Of a stretch of DNA of 64,000 nucleotides, positions 24,780-33,233 are shown piece by piece (positions within the stretch are counted from its first letter, which is position 1; every line of letters starts with the position of its first letter). The notes below the pieces were generated by a model, which was not told where the DNA came from, did not search any database, and worked only from the letters and a program-made list of their open reading frames with translations. The stretch lies in assembly GCF_036763085.1 (NCBI RefSeq), contig NZ_JBAIYU010000021.1, positions 62,001 through 126,000 on the forward strand, given 5' to 3'. Source of the DNA: JBAIYU01 sp036763085 (lineage in GTDB: Bacteria; Bacillota; Negativicutes; DSM-1736; Dendrosporobacteraceae). A program made the position numbers and the translations under genes.

Positions 24780-25283
24780 TTAATAGCCGATAATTAGTAA
24801 GCTATCAATATATGTAAAGATACGTTCTATTTTGCATAAGCGCTTAATTGTGTTGTTATAAAATTCACTGCTGTTTTGCTGACCTTGTCTTACAACTGGA
24901 ACTAGTAAAACCCCATGTCTGATAACTGATGATTCAGCAAACTTGCAAATATTCTTCCAAATATTATTAATTTCCCCTTTTTCAACCTCTACGGCTATTT
25001 GTAGTTCCGGATGGAAGAAATCTACTTCAAAATTAAGCCCACGTCGAAAAAGATTCTCATACTGACGGTTTGTAACAGAATGCATAAAACCTAATTGTTT
25101 CATATCATTAACAATTACTTTCTCGGCTTCAATGCTTTTTCTAAAAGGGGTATTGCGAATTTCGGCCAACGGATCAGAATTATTCATTACGACCTGGCAC
25201 AAATGATCTTCACTGGGGTTGTAAACATTTTTGTGGAGGTATTGTCGGGGCGGGTATTCAAGCCGCTGAATCATTTGTTGCAT
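24780..25283 (-). CDS. PD-(D/E)XK nuclease-like protein
   Basis: 167 residues from the ATG at 25283 (AAGGAG 5-6 nt upstream); a longer ATG start would run into the hairpin at 25304-25337. The central stretch NFEVDFFHPELQIAVEVEKG shows the Asp...Glu-x-Glu-Lys spacing of PD-(D/E)XK nuclease folds, followed by a conserved-looking HGVLLVPVVR strand. Type II restriction enzymes, Holliday resolvases and repair nucleases share that core. No methyltransferase neighbour is present. No exact family recognised; the nuclease role is inference from one motif. Confidence 0.5.
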   Translation of the reverse strand: MQQMIQRLEYPPRQYLHKNVYNPSEDHLCQVVMNNSDPLAEIRNTPFRKSIEAEKVIVNDMKQLGFMHSVTNRQYENLFRRGLNFEVDFFHPELQIAVEVEKGEINNIWKNICKFAESSVIRHGVLLVPVVRQGQQNSSEFYNNTIKRLCKIERIFTYIDSLLIIGY

Positions 25284-25303
25284 TAGAAACTCCTTCCTGG
25301 CAA

Positions 25304-25337
25304 CTAACAAAGCATTCATTGCTGAATGCTTTGTTAG
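25304..25337 (-). terminator. Perfect 15-bp palindrome between two genes
   Basis: CTAACAAAGCATTCA/TGAATGCTTTGTTAG with loop TTGC. It lies between the SpoIID-like gene stop (25356) and the next start, with no real T-run, so it may act as an RNA stabiliser or weak terminator. Confidence 0.6.
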
Positions 25338-25355
25338 CTTGAAACCATAACTTTA

Positions 25356-26393
25356 CTATTGATATAACTTAGTAACTTCTGCCCCTACATAATAGTGATT
25401 AATTATATCAGAAGAATTTTTTCCCTGTTTAGCAAAAGTATAAGCACCCCATTGGCAAAGACCAACTCCATTACCCCAGCCTAATCCTTTGAAAGTAAAA
25501 TCTTTGCCATCATAAGACATATCGGTAATTAAGGTAGATTTCAAACGGTCAAAACCTACAGCTTTTCTAAATTCAGCACCATATACTTTTTTATTCCCTG
25601 CACCTATAAACAAAATTCTACCAGATGGACCTTTTTCCAATATCTTAATATCACCTGGATTTCCACTATATCCTACTGCAGAAGCTACTTGCGACCCTGG
25701 TATCTTTACTGTCCACGACTTTATGTTATCAGGTGCATATTCAAAGCAATTATCTGTAACTGGCTGAAAATACGGCGCCGGATGTGGAATTTCTTTTGGA
25801 AAACTTTCATCTTTAGTTGCTGCAATTTGTCCGTTGCAGGAACTGTAAATAGCATTTATTAATCCGCCGCCATAAAGGAGTACTTGGCCCCTAGTTCTCT
25901 TAACAGCTTCACGGACATTATCGTTAACTTTTTCTGGCGCGAATGCCTGCAACTCTTCTTTAGAGGTACTAACATCTGCATTGTGCAGTCTCTTGATGGT
26001 GCCAGCCTCGATCGCATTAATAGTAAGCGTTCTGGAAGCTATGGCCTGTGCAGCTAATGCTTCTATCGGCCACTCTGGCTGCATTTCTTGCGCTATAACA
26101 CCTTCAATGTACTTTTCTAAAGGCATACTTTCAATTGTGCCTCTGTCGGCTCGCCAAACTTTTACTACAGGTTCAGACTTATATTTGCTTGAATCAAACT
26201 GTGGAACGCCAGGTATTGGCTCAACCTTTTGTTTAGGCGGCACCGCTTGCGGTACTCTATCCATCGGCGCCGGACTAGGCGTCTCTGGAACTGGTTTAGG
26301 GGCGGGAGGACGCATTAGTGCATATACTCCCATGATTAATAGAATGACTGCGACTGCGATGATTGCGATATTTGACTTCTTATTTTTTAGCAT
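25356..26393 (-). CDS. SpoIID/LytB-domain lytic transglycosylase
   Basis: 345 residues: N-terminal membrane anchor, a proline-rich linker (PPAPKPVPETPSPAP), then the SpoIID domain. Typical blocks are LEKYIEGVIAQEMQPEWP with the catalytic-type Glu, EALAAQAIASRT, GLINAIYSSCNGQ, and the C-terminal GWGNGVGLCQWGA. SpoIID cuts glycan strands during engulfment in sporulation. Negativicutes can carry more than one SpoIID-domain protein, so calling this SpoIID itself would be too strong. It is next to a VanW protein on the same strand. Confidence 0.82.
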   Translation of the reverse strand: MLKNKKSNIAIIAVAVILLIMGVYALMRPPAPKPVPETPSPAPMDRVPQAVPPKQKVEPIPGVPQFDSSKYKSEPVVKVWRADRGTIESMPLEKYIEGVIAQEMQPEWPIEALAAQAIASRTLTINAIEAGTIKRLHNADVSTSKEELQAFAPEKVNDNVREAVKRTRGQVLLYGGGLINAIYSSCNGQIAATKDESFPKEIPHPAPYFQPVTDNCFEYAPDNIKSWTVKIPGSQVASAVGYSGNPGDIKILEKGPSGRILFIGAGNKKVYGAEFRKAVGFDRLKSTLITDMSYDGKDFTFKGLGWGNGVGLCQWGAYTFAKQGKNSSDIINHYYVGAEVTKLYQ

Positions 26394-26445
26394 ACACTCC
26401 CACCTCAGTTGTTATTATGTTTAGTAACCTTGGTTTTTATACAAG

Positions 26446-27273
26446 CTATTTATCTATTGATAGCAAATCAACCGAAAGTTTTTTATTTTTCTCAATAACC
26501 CTAATTACGAGTTGTTTTCTCGATGTGTTGACAAATCTAAAATCTTTATCAGTATATATTGTCGCATCCCGCCCAGGTGGAACATAGTTTACTGCACGCG
26601 AGTGCGGATGCCTTTCAGTTACCTTTAAGTCTGCCGCTAGTACAGCATTATAGAGTGTGGATGAAACCTGGCACATTCCGCCGCCAACTTCTAAAACTGC
26701 CTGTCCATCTTCCCCAAATATTATGGCTTCTTGAAAGCCCTTTTCTTTTGTTGGCTCGCCAGCAGCTCTATTAAAGGAAAACTCTTGCCCGACTTCAAGA
26801 TCAGTATTATTTATAAAGCTGGCTGTTAATCTTAAATTATGCAATCTTCCCGGACTGTCATCTAAAATGTCAGTAACGAAGCTACCCATGACTCTCGCTT
26901 TTCGCAGTTCGTTTTCCGTAATAATGGGTTTTATCACACTAAATATAGCACTAACTTTAGCATGCGGTTTAGCTTCCAATACATTGGCGACTGTTTGGTT
27001 AATGTCTAGCGTTTTCCCGGCTTGTTCTGACATTATTACTCCTGCCCCATCAAAGTACGCATTTCTTGCAGGCTGGTTTTTCTTGGCTGCAACCTCTTGC
27101 ATCAGAATATTTAATTCCTCTTTTGATATTCCACCTGCATCAAGTCCTTCGACCGTGACTCCCGGCGAAACCCGCCTATCATCCAGTTTATAAGTCTTAT
27201 TAGGCATGCAGGCACAAGAAATAATAAGTAATATTATTATAGTAAGTAGAAATATAGGAGAGCTTCTTCTCAT
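26446..27273 (-). CDS. VanW-family lipoprotein
   Basis: 275 residues. A lipoprotein-like signal (LLIISCAC) is followed by a peptidoglycan-binding-4-like segment and the VanW domain (SFNRAAGEPTKEKGFQEA, then GGGMCQVSSTLYNAVL with the conserved Cys, and HPHSRAVNYVPPGRDATI). VanW proteins are surface proteins linked to cell-wall metabolism and are common in spore formers; activity unknown. It is upstream of the SpoIID-like gene and divergent from the MurE-like gene, so this is a cell-wall cluster. Confidence 0.87.
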   Translation of the reverse strand: MRRSSPIFLLTIIILLIISCACMPNKTYKLDDRRVSPGVTVEGLDAGGISKEELNILMQEVAAKKNQPARNAYFDGAGVIMSEQAGKTLDINQTVANVLEAKPHAKVSAIFSVIKPIITENELRKARVMGSFVTDILDDSPGRLHNLRLTASFINNTDLEVGQEFSFNRAAGEPTKEKGFQEAIIFGEDGQAVLEVGGGMCQVSSTLYNAVLAADLKVTERHPHSRAVNYVPPGRDATIYTDKDFRFVNTSRKQLVIRVIEKNKKLSVDLLSIDK

Positions 27274-27377
27274 AATAGCAGTCCTCTAAAAACAAATATT
27301 TTATCTTCCTCACTTTTAGCAGGTGTCAGTAATACAATGCTACTACGACATTTTTATAAAGCTGGGAAGTGAGTTTC

Positions 27378-28859
27378 ATGTGTAAACTGGAGAATATACT
27401 GCCCCGTGCAACAGGAATTACCTGTGATTCTCGTAAAGTAAAAGCAGGCTTTATTTTCGTTGCTGTTCAAGGCCATAAATTCGATGGAAATATGTTCATA
27501 GATGATGCTATTAGCCGAGGGGCTATTGCCATAGTAACTGATTCAAAAAAAATCAACCTGGGTGTCCCAACATTTTTAGTCAAGAATGCTCGTCAGGCAT
27601 TATCTCGGTTAGCCGCTGAGTTCTACAATCATCCTTCACGTGAACTTCAGTTAGTAGGCATAACTGGTACCAATGGCAAAACTACCATAGCCCATATGAC
27701 CGAACATATTTTTCGCAGCCACGGGTTCAATACCGGTCTGATTGGAACACTCGAGGTAAACTTAGGTAAAACATCACATGCTAGCACACTTACTACGCCT
27801 GACGCTGCCGAACTTCAATATTATTTTCGAAATATGCGGCAAAATGGCGTAACCCATGCTGCAATGGAAGTTTCGGCCCAAGGAATTGATATGAACCGTA
27901 CTGATGATGTCTCTTTTACTTGTGGAATAATATCGAATATAACAAAGGATCATTTAGACTTTTACGCCGATTTTAAGTCATACGTAAATACTAAAAAACA
28001 CTTTCTTCATTTACTTAATCCTGGTACACCGCTGGTCATTAATGTTGATGATAAATTCTGTCAAGACATAGCGGCAAATTACTCTGGGATGCTTATAACC
28101 ATAAGCTTATTCACAAAAGATGCTGATATATCTGCTGAAATAATTAGCACATCTACTTATGGAAGCAATATTCGTGTAAATATTAATAATCAGATTAACC
28201 TTGCTTCTGGCTTAATAATTTTGCCTGAACAACTTGAATTAAAACTAATTATTCCCGGACATCACAATATTCAGAATGCATTACTGGCAATTGCGGCTGG
28301 GCTCTTGGCTGGCCTTCCCTTAACTACGATCGGCAAAGCACTATCAGAATTTAAAAGTGTAGATCGTCGAATGACAGTTTTTCACTTAGAAGGCCGAACG
28401 ATCGTTGACGATACTGCCCTAAATCCAGGCAGCATTAATGCTGTTTTTGAAACAATCAGGCACATGCGCTTCAAGCGATTAATTGTTGCAAATGCCGTTC
28501 GCGGCAGCCGTGGCACTCAAATCAATTCAGATAATGCTGAGGTTCTTGCTAAGTGGCAGCAGCATTTACCTTTTACTCTTCTTGTCACTTCATCAACTGA
28601 AGCGGTCGACCCCTTGAATATTGTAACCACAGAAGAGTTACGAACTTTCATTCAGACTCTTCACTTTCTAAACGCCGATTATACATATATTGCATCTTTG
28701 CACGAAACTATAGTTCATGCCTATGAGCTCACTTCGCCAGGTGATCTTTTACTGCTAATAGGTGCGCAGGGTATGGATAAAGGACGCCAAATATTAACTG
28801 CGCTTTCACGTTTGGAATGTATTAATCCGTTGTTGTCCTCATCCTGTCCCTTTTTGTGA
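27378..28859 (+). CDS. Divergent MurE-like ligase
   Basis: 493 residues from the ATG at 27378 (GAAGTGAG just upstream; a GTG at 27369 lies inside the ribosome site). The three Mur domains are present: substrate part (ITCDSRKVKAGFIFVAVQG), ATP loop GITGTNGKTT, TLTTPDA, and a Lys that could be carbamylated in YVNTKKHFL. But the C-terminal third departs from MurE: the usual DYAHTPD is DDTALNPGS, the GCGGDRD region reads ANAVRGSRG, and no DNPR box for diaminopimelate is visible. It probably joins an amino acid to a UDP-sugar or related acceptor, but not the standard one. Confidence 0.75.
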   Translation: MCKLENILPRATGITCDSRKVKAGFIFVAVQGHKFDGNMFIDDAISRGAIAIVTDSKKINLGVPTFLVKNARQALSRLAAEFYNHPSRELQLVGITGTNGKTTIAHMTEHIFRSHGFNTGLIGTLEVNLGKTSHASTLTTPDAAELQYYFRNMRQNGVTHAAMEVSAQGIDMNRTDDVSFTCGIISNITKDHLDFYADFKSYVNTKKHFLHLLNPGTPLVINVDDKFCQDIAANYSGMLITISLFTKDADISAEIISTSTYGSNIRVNINNQINLASGLIILPEQLELKLIIPGHHNIQNALLAIAAGLLAGLPLTTIGKALSEFKSVDRRMTVFHLEGRTIVDDTALNPGSINAVFETIRHMRFKRLIVANAVRGSRGTQINSDNAEVLAKWQQHLPFTLLVTSSTEAVDPLNIVTTEELRTFIQTLHFLNADYTYIASLHETIVHAYELTSPGDLLLLIGAQGMDKGRQILTALSRLECINPLLSSSCPFL

Positions 28860-29013
28860 GATTTTTAGTCGAATGTGTATGAACATCGGCTCTAATCAGC
28901 TCTGGAGCAGGCGAAAACATTATCTGTTCGAGTTCTGGTTTTTTGAGTTCTTCAATATTTAGTTTTACTTGTTCATCATGGTTAGACATAATGCCATCGT
29001 TAGAAATATTCAT
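28822..29013 (-). CDS. Hypothetical protein, 63 residues
   Basis: Not recognised. The ATG at 29013 has GGAGGTG 8 nt upstream; the frame is open further but unsupported. It reads NIEELKKPELEQIMFSPAPE, then TKNLTKRDRMRTT at the C-terminus: acidic first half, basic tail. Its last 38 bp overlap the end of the MurE-like gene on the other strand, so the two transcripts are convergent and antisense there. It lies ahead of no operon. Confidence 0.55.
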   Translation of the reverse strand: MNISNDGIMSNHDEQVKLNIEELKKPELEQIMFSPAPELIRADVHTHSTKNLTKRDRMRTTTD

Positions 29014-29062
29014 TTTACACACCTCCAGTAATTTATTATATCCATCTGTATTTAAAAGATAA

Positions 29063-29118
29063 AATAAAGTGATAAAGGCACATAAACAATAGTGTTTATG
29101 TGCCTTTATCACTTTATT
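29063..29118 (-). terminator. Terminator after larA (25-bp perfect stem)
   Basis: Perfect arms of 25 bp (29063-29087 and 29094-29118) around a 6-nt loop, starting at the larA stop, with a T-rich minus-strand tail (TTATTTTATCTTTT). Unusually long for a terminator. Confidence 0.85.
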
Positions 29119-30391
29119 AACCAACAATAACTGATACTCCGTCAGGAACTACAGTATATCGAGCATCTGCTCCAGCTATCTCTTCGGCCATTGCCATAGC
29201 CTCGGGAAGTGTTTTTGCTACCTTCATCTGCATATCAGTGATAAGCTTTGGATCACATTGATCGGAAACCAAAATTACAGTATGTTTAAGTAATACACGT
29301 GCTAATATTTGAGCTTCCCATTGATCCGCTATAGTCTCTTCCGCTGGTATTTTCATAATTTTATCCATCACAGCTTGTGCATCTTTGGCCTCGGTAAACC
29401 AGCGGTAGAAAGCCTCCCCTCCATGGCCGTCATTGCAAGCAGCACATATTATTATGACTCCACCCTTTTTACAGGTAGCTTCAGCAGCCGTCATCCCCTT
29501 GACTGCCTGATAAATATTTTGATCAAGCGGGTAGCCGCCATTAGAGGTAATTACAATATCCGCTGGTTTAGCTTCTAATCGTGCCAAATCACCAGCAAAT
29601 ACAGTACCTTCTAAGTGGGCTTTTTCTACATCACCTGCGTAAGCTTTGATGATTTTTTTGTCTGAGTCTATGATAACATTTAAAATAAATGCAAGTTTAG
29701 CGGTTTTTGCTGCATGAAGCATATCGATGTGAATAGGATTTCCGTCTAACACACCAGTTCTGGCATTTTCGTGAGCAATAAATGCAGCATTATGGTTTGC
29801 TAAAACGGTAACTTTACTCACAACCCCTGGTAGTACACTTTTACGTCCACCTGAGAATCCTGCAAAAAAGTGTGGTTCTATAAACCCTTCAGATACTAAT
29901 AAATCTGCCTCAACTGCAACCTTATTAATTACAATATCACCACCAGAAGGCAGCTTACCAATATTCACCATAACATTTGGATCGAAGGCATTGTGAATAA
30001 CAATTTTCTCGTTGGCAACTATTTCTTCACCAAATTTATGGATAAGCTCCTCTTTAGTGGTTAAGCGATGAAAGCCAGTAGCAATTAAAAATGTTATATC
30101 TGCATCAGGATTGCCGCTGCGAATCTCCTCGAGCATTACTGGAGCCATGATTTTACTTGGAACAGGTCGAGTATGATCGCTTGCGATAATGACTATTTTC
30201 TTTTTACCTTTTGCTAATTCTCTCAGTCTTGGTGTACCAATAGGATTTTCTAGCGCCTTACGCACCAGTTCCTGTTCGCCTGCCTCAGGATGATAGTGAT
30301 GAGCTTTTGATTCAAGTATACCTTCAAGCCGGTCATCTGGTACATTAGCAACTAAGTACGACTTAGCATACGGAATTTTAATCTCTGCCAT
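29117..30391 (-). CDS. larA: Nickel-dependent lactate racemase family protein
   Basis: 424 residues. Residues equivalent to those known from Lactobacillus LarA fall at the same numbers: His108 (ATGFHR), His174 and Lys184 (EPHFFAGFSGGRKSVLPG), His200 (LANH). In LarA, Lys184 carries the nickel-pincer nucleotide cofactor and the histidines act in hydride transfer. SDHTRPVP at 71-78 is the nucleotide/substrate loop. It would racemise lactate or another 2-hydroxy acid. The larB/C/E maturation genes are not in the window. The ATG has GGAGAG upstream. Confidence 0.88.
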   Translation of the reverse strand: MAEIKIPYAKSYLVANVPDDRLEGILESKAHHYHPEAGEQELVRKALENPIGTPRLRELAKGKKKIVIIASDHTRPVPSKIMAPVMLEEIRSGNPDADITFLIATGFHRLTTKEELIHKFGEEIVANEKIVIHNAFDPNVMVNIGKLPSGGDIVINKVAVEADLLVSEGFIEPHFFAGFSGGRKSVLPGVVSKVTVLANHNAAFIAHENARTGVLDGNPIHIDMLHAAKTAKLAFILNVIIDSDKKIIKAYAGDVEKAHLEGTVFAGDLARLEAKPADIVITSNGGYPLDQNIYQAVKGMTAAEATCKKGGVIIICAACNDGHGGEAFYRWFTEAKDAQAVMDKIMKIPAEETIADQWEAQILARVLLKHTVILVSDQCDPKLITDMQMKVAKTLPEAMAMAEEIAGADARYTVVPDGVSVIVG

Positions 30392-30562
30392 TATTTATTC
30401 TCTCCTTATACTCTATTTACCCCTACACATTTGTAGGGCAAACACCTACATTACTATTATACTTTGCTAATTATTTTCAAAATCCTTTTGAAAAAAGTAT
30501 GTTAAATTATTAATTTACTTAAAACTCCTTTATTATTCATATACTAGAACAAATTTCCATGC

Positions 30563-30607
30563 AAAAAAAAATAGCCTGCCGCTGCGATGCAATGGTCAGG
30601 CTATTTT
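30563..30607 (-). terminator. Terminator
   Basis: AATAGCCTG/CAGGCTATT arms, then TTTTTTTT on the minus strand, right after the DUF2156 gene stop. Confidence 0.85.
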
Positions 30608-31504
30608 TTACTGTTCTGATAAAGTAACTGTATATTTTTCAATCATTTTAACAGGATGATAACTTTGTTTAGCTTTTCTTAAGCCAGGAATGCCCATATC
30701 TTCTTCACGGTTAATATATTCCATACTACCCCAGCTATGTTTACAAAATTCTTGGTTAATAGCTGCATAAATTCCCTTTATATCTGGGTTAGCCTTTTCT
30801 ACATGAATTACCGCTGTATCCTTATTTAGTCTTTCACCGAAACTAAAGGCTTCAACCTTTTTATCAACTAATACTACCCCGCCAACTAGTTTAAGCACAT
30901 CAAAATTACTAAATACTTCGACGATAGCATTCTTCTCAGCTAATAACATAGGATCTTTTGAACAGCCGCGTTTTTTACACCATTCATTAGTATTGGCTAT
31001 ACACTGCTCAATAAGATCTGATGTTAATGGAAGATACTCGGCATCACTGTGATTTTTCCGAAAGCTATTCACGTGATTCTTTTTAGAATGATAGCTTCGA
31101 CCTTTAAGTTCAATTAAATCTTGCGCTCGATAAACGTAATCATAATTGTCTCTATCACTAGTAAAGGTAAATTCACCAGGCATTAGCTGCTCAATTAAAT
31201 TAGCGACACGAGCTTCAACACCTCGTAAAGTAAATGGATTTCCTGTTTCCTTAAAATACTGCTGCCATTTTCCAATTGCATTATCCAGCAAATCATCCGG
31301 TCCTATCGGCTGAAGTGCAAAGTTGTGAGTACCCCATGCAGCCCGAATATATAAGAATTCTTCTTCAACCGTCCATTCTATCTGGTAGACATTACGCCAC
31401 ATAAATAGATTGGTAAAGTTAAGATGAGCATTTTCATAGTAATTCTTCTGGAAAAACTCATCAAAAATAGGCTTATTATCTAATTCTATCTTTCGGAAAT
31501 TAAT
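30608..31504 (-). CDS. DUF2156 protein (GNAT-like, phosphatidylglycerol-lysyltransferase type) with ATT start
   Basis: 298 residues if translation starts at the ATT at 31504. AGGAGGGG lies 6 nt before it, a stop codon lies just upstream in frame, and no ATG/GTG/TTG occurs before 31402. The extra 34 residues (FRKIELDNKPIFDEFF, then YYENAHLNFTNLFMWRN) belong to the DUF2156 family, so a start at 31402 would truncate it. The rest has the typical SKKNHVNSFRKNH and GGVVLVDKKVEAFSFGE blocks of GNAT-like folds, related to the catalytic part of MprF. It may transfer an amino-acyl or acyl group; no membrane part is present. Confidence 0.8.
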   Translation of the reverse strand: MNFRKIELDNKPIFDEFFQKNYYENAHLNFTNLFMWRNVYQIEWTVEEEFLYIRAAWGTHNFALQPIGPDDLLDNAIGKWQQYFKETGNPFTLRGVEARVANLIEQLMPGEFTFTSDRDNYDYVYRAQDLIELKGRSYHSKKNHVNSFRKNHSDAEYLPLTSDLIEQCIANTNEWCKKRGCSKDPMLLAEKNAIVEVFSNFDVLKLVGGVVLVDKKVEAFSFGERLNKDTAVIHVEKANPDIKGIYAAINQEFCKHSWGSMEYINREEDMGIPGLRKAKQSYHPVKMIEKYTVTLSEQ

Positions 31505-31721
31505 AAAAAACCCCTCCTATCGAAACTCTTTCCGAAATCCAAACTAAATTATACCAGTTAATTCCTCTTGCTACAAACATTCAAATAAAGTTGAATAATT
31601 GCGTAATTTATTAATTTTCAGATTATGGCAGGATTTTACTATTTACACGCAGTATTTATGTTTTGCACATACTTATATATTATACGCTGTCGATATTTTA
31701 CTTGTTCTGGAGGTGATTCAA

Positions 31722-33233
31722 ATTCCTCTACATAAGCCAATTAAAAATGAACTAGAAGCAGTCGGTATTACCAAACAGATGATTTTTGATAATAACTCTA
31801 TTTTAGATATTGAAAACATTGCATTAACTGATTTGATATCTATAGAAGAGCTTCAACAAATTCAAAATGTTTGTGCTGATGCTTTTGGAATAGCATCAAT
31901 TATTACTACTTTAGATGGTCAACCAATAACTCAGCCTAGCAATTTTTGTAAGGTATGTGAGTTAGTAAGAGCAACCGAATTGGGACGCCAAAATTGCATG
32001 CGTTCAGCACAATTTATCGGAAATAAAGCCCATGAACTATTGGAACCAACATACGAAAAATGCCTGAGTTGCGGATTTATTGATGCAAGCGCCCCAATCA
32101 TAGTGGCTGGCGAGCATATAGCTAACTGGGTTTTTGGCCAAATTCGAAATAGTGATGTGAAAGAGGAAGATATCAGGTTATACGCAACTGAAATTGGCTT
32201 GTGCCCTGATGAACTTGCGGCAGCATTATCTCAAACACATATTATGCCTTTAAACCAGTTTAATAACTGTATTAGACTAATATGGATGATGGCTCAAAAG
32301 TTATCAACCTTAGCATATAATAATTTACGCTTATCAAATGATAATATGAATTTGCTGTTAGCAGAGCAGGCAATTAAACAACTGAATAAAGACCTAGAAA
32401 ATCGCATCTGGGAATATGAAGCAGCAAATAACGAATTGCAGGAAACTTTAGCTTCCTTACAGGAAACGCAAGCCCAACTGATACAGCAGGAAAAAATGGC
32501 TTCCTTAGGCAGTCTTGTTGCTGGCATCGCTCACGAAATTAACACACCCTTAGGGGTTGGCGTTACTGCCGCATCATACTTAGACCAGCAAACTAAGTTG
32601 GCTGAGCAGCTTTTTGCTACTGGCATGATTAAAAAGTCAGATTTCGAAAAATATCTAACTGCCAGTAGCGATGCTGCTAACATTATCTTGCTAAATCTCC
32701 GTCGTGCATCAGAGCTCATTAATAGTTTTAAGCGTGTTGCAGCTGATAGGGTTAGTGAAAATCGTCAGATTTTTAATTTTAAAAATTACCTTGGAGCAAT
32801 CATCTTAAGTCTAAGACCTAATTTAAAAAAATCTAATCATAACCTGTTAATCGAGTGCGATGAATTTATTGAAATTGATAGTTACCCAGGAGCTTTTTCT
32901 CAGATAATTACAAACCTTGTAATGAACTCACTGATTCACGCTTATCCTGATGGAAGACAGGGTAATATCAAAATAGATGCTAAAATAGTTTCAAATCAGT
33001 TTATACTTACCTACTCTGACGATGGGGCAGGTATATCAGAAAGCAATCTCGACAAAATCTTTGAACCCTTTTTTACAACTCGCAGGGGAAAAGGCGGAAC
33101 TGGTCTTGGGTTAAATATTCTTTTTAATCTTGTCACCCAGACACTACAAGGCAATATAAAATGTCAAAGTAGCGTCGGTCAAGGATCTAGTTTTATTATA
33201 ACAGTGCCGATTGTTAATGGAGGAACGCCATGA
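31722..33233 (+). CDS. PocR-domain sensor histidine kinase
   Basis: About 503 residues if it starts at the ATT at 31722, 7-8 nt after GGAGGTG; a GTG at 31713 lies inside the ribosome site. Domains in order: a PocR sensory domain (~30-200, with CKVCELV, NCMRS and CLSCGF cysteines that could bind a metal or cofactor), a coiled coil (~210-280), the His box IAHEINTPLG, and the ATPase with NLVMNSLIHAY, DDGAGI and GKGGTGLGL. It is soluble. It overlaps the next gene by 4 bp (ATGA), so it forms a two-component pair. The sensed signal is unknown; PocR domains were first linked to 1,2-propanediol. Confidence 0.85.
   Translation: MPLHKPIKNELEAVGITKQMIFDNNSILDIENIALTDLISIEELQQIQNVCADAFGIASIITTLDGQPITQPSNFCKVCELVRATELGRQNCMRSAQFIGNKAHELLEPTYEKCLSCGFIDASAPIIVAGEHIANWVFGQIRNSDVKEEDIRLYATEIGLCPDELAAALSQTHIMPLNQFNNCIRLIWMMAQKLSTLAYNNLRLSNDNMNLLLAEQAIKQLNKDLENRIWEYEAANNELQETLASLQETQAQLIQQEKMASLGSLVAGIAHEINTPLGVGVTAASYLDQQTKLAEQLFATGMIKKSDFEKYLTASSDAANIILLNLRRASELINSFKRVAADRVSENRQIFNFKNYLGAIILSLRPNLKKSNHNLLIECDEFIEIDSYPGAFSQIITNLVMNSLIHAYPDGRQGNIKIDAKIVSNQFILTYSDDGAGISESNLDKIFEPFFTTRRGKGGTGLGLNILFNLVTQTLQGNIKCQSSVGQGSSFIITVPIVNGGTP

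Noticed and set aside
28101..28300. Possible frameshift in the MurE-like gene because of missing motifs
   Set aside because: The frame is continuous and hydrophobic core patterns persist; motif loss looks genuine, not a frameshift.
29063..29118. CRISPR-like repeat because of the 25-bp perfect arms
   Set aside because: A single inverted repeat, not direct repeats with spacers; it is a terminator.
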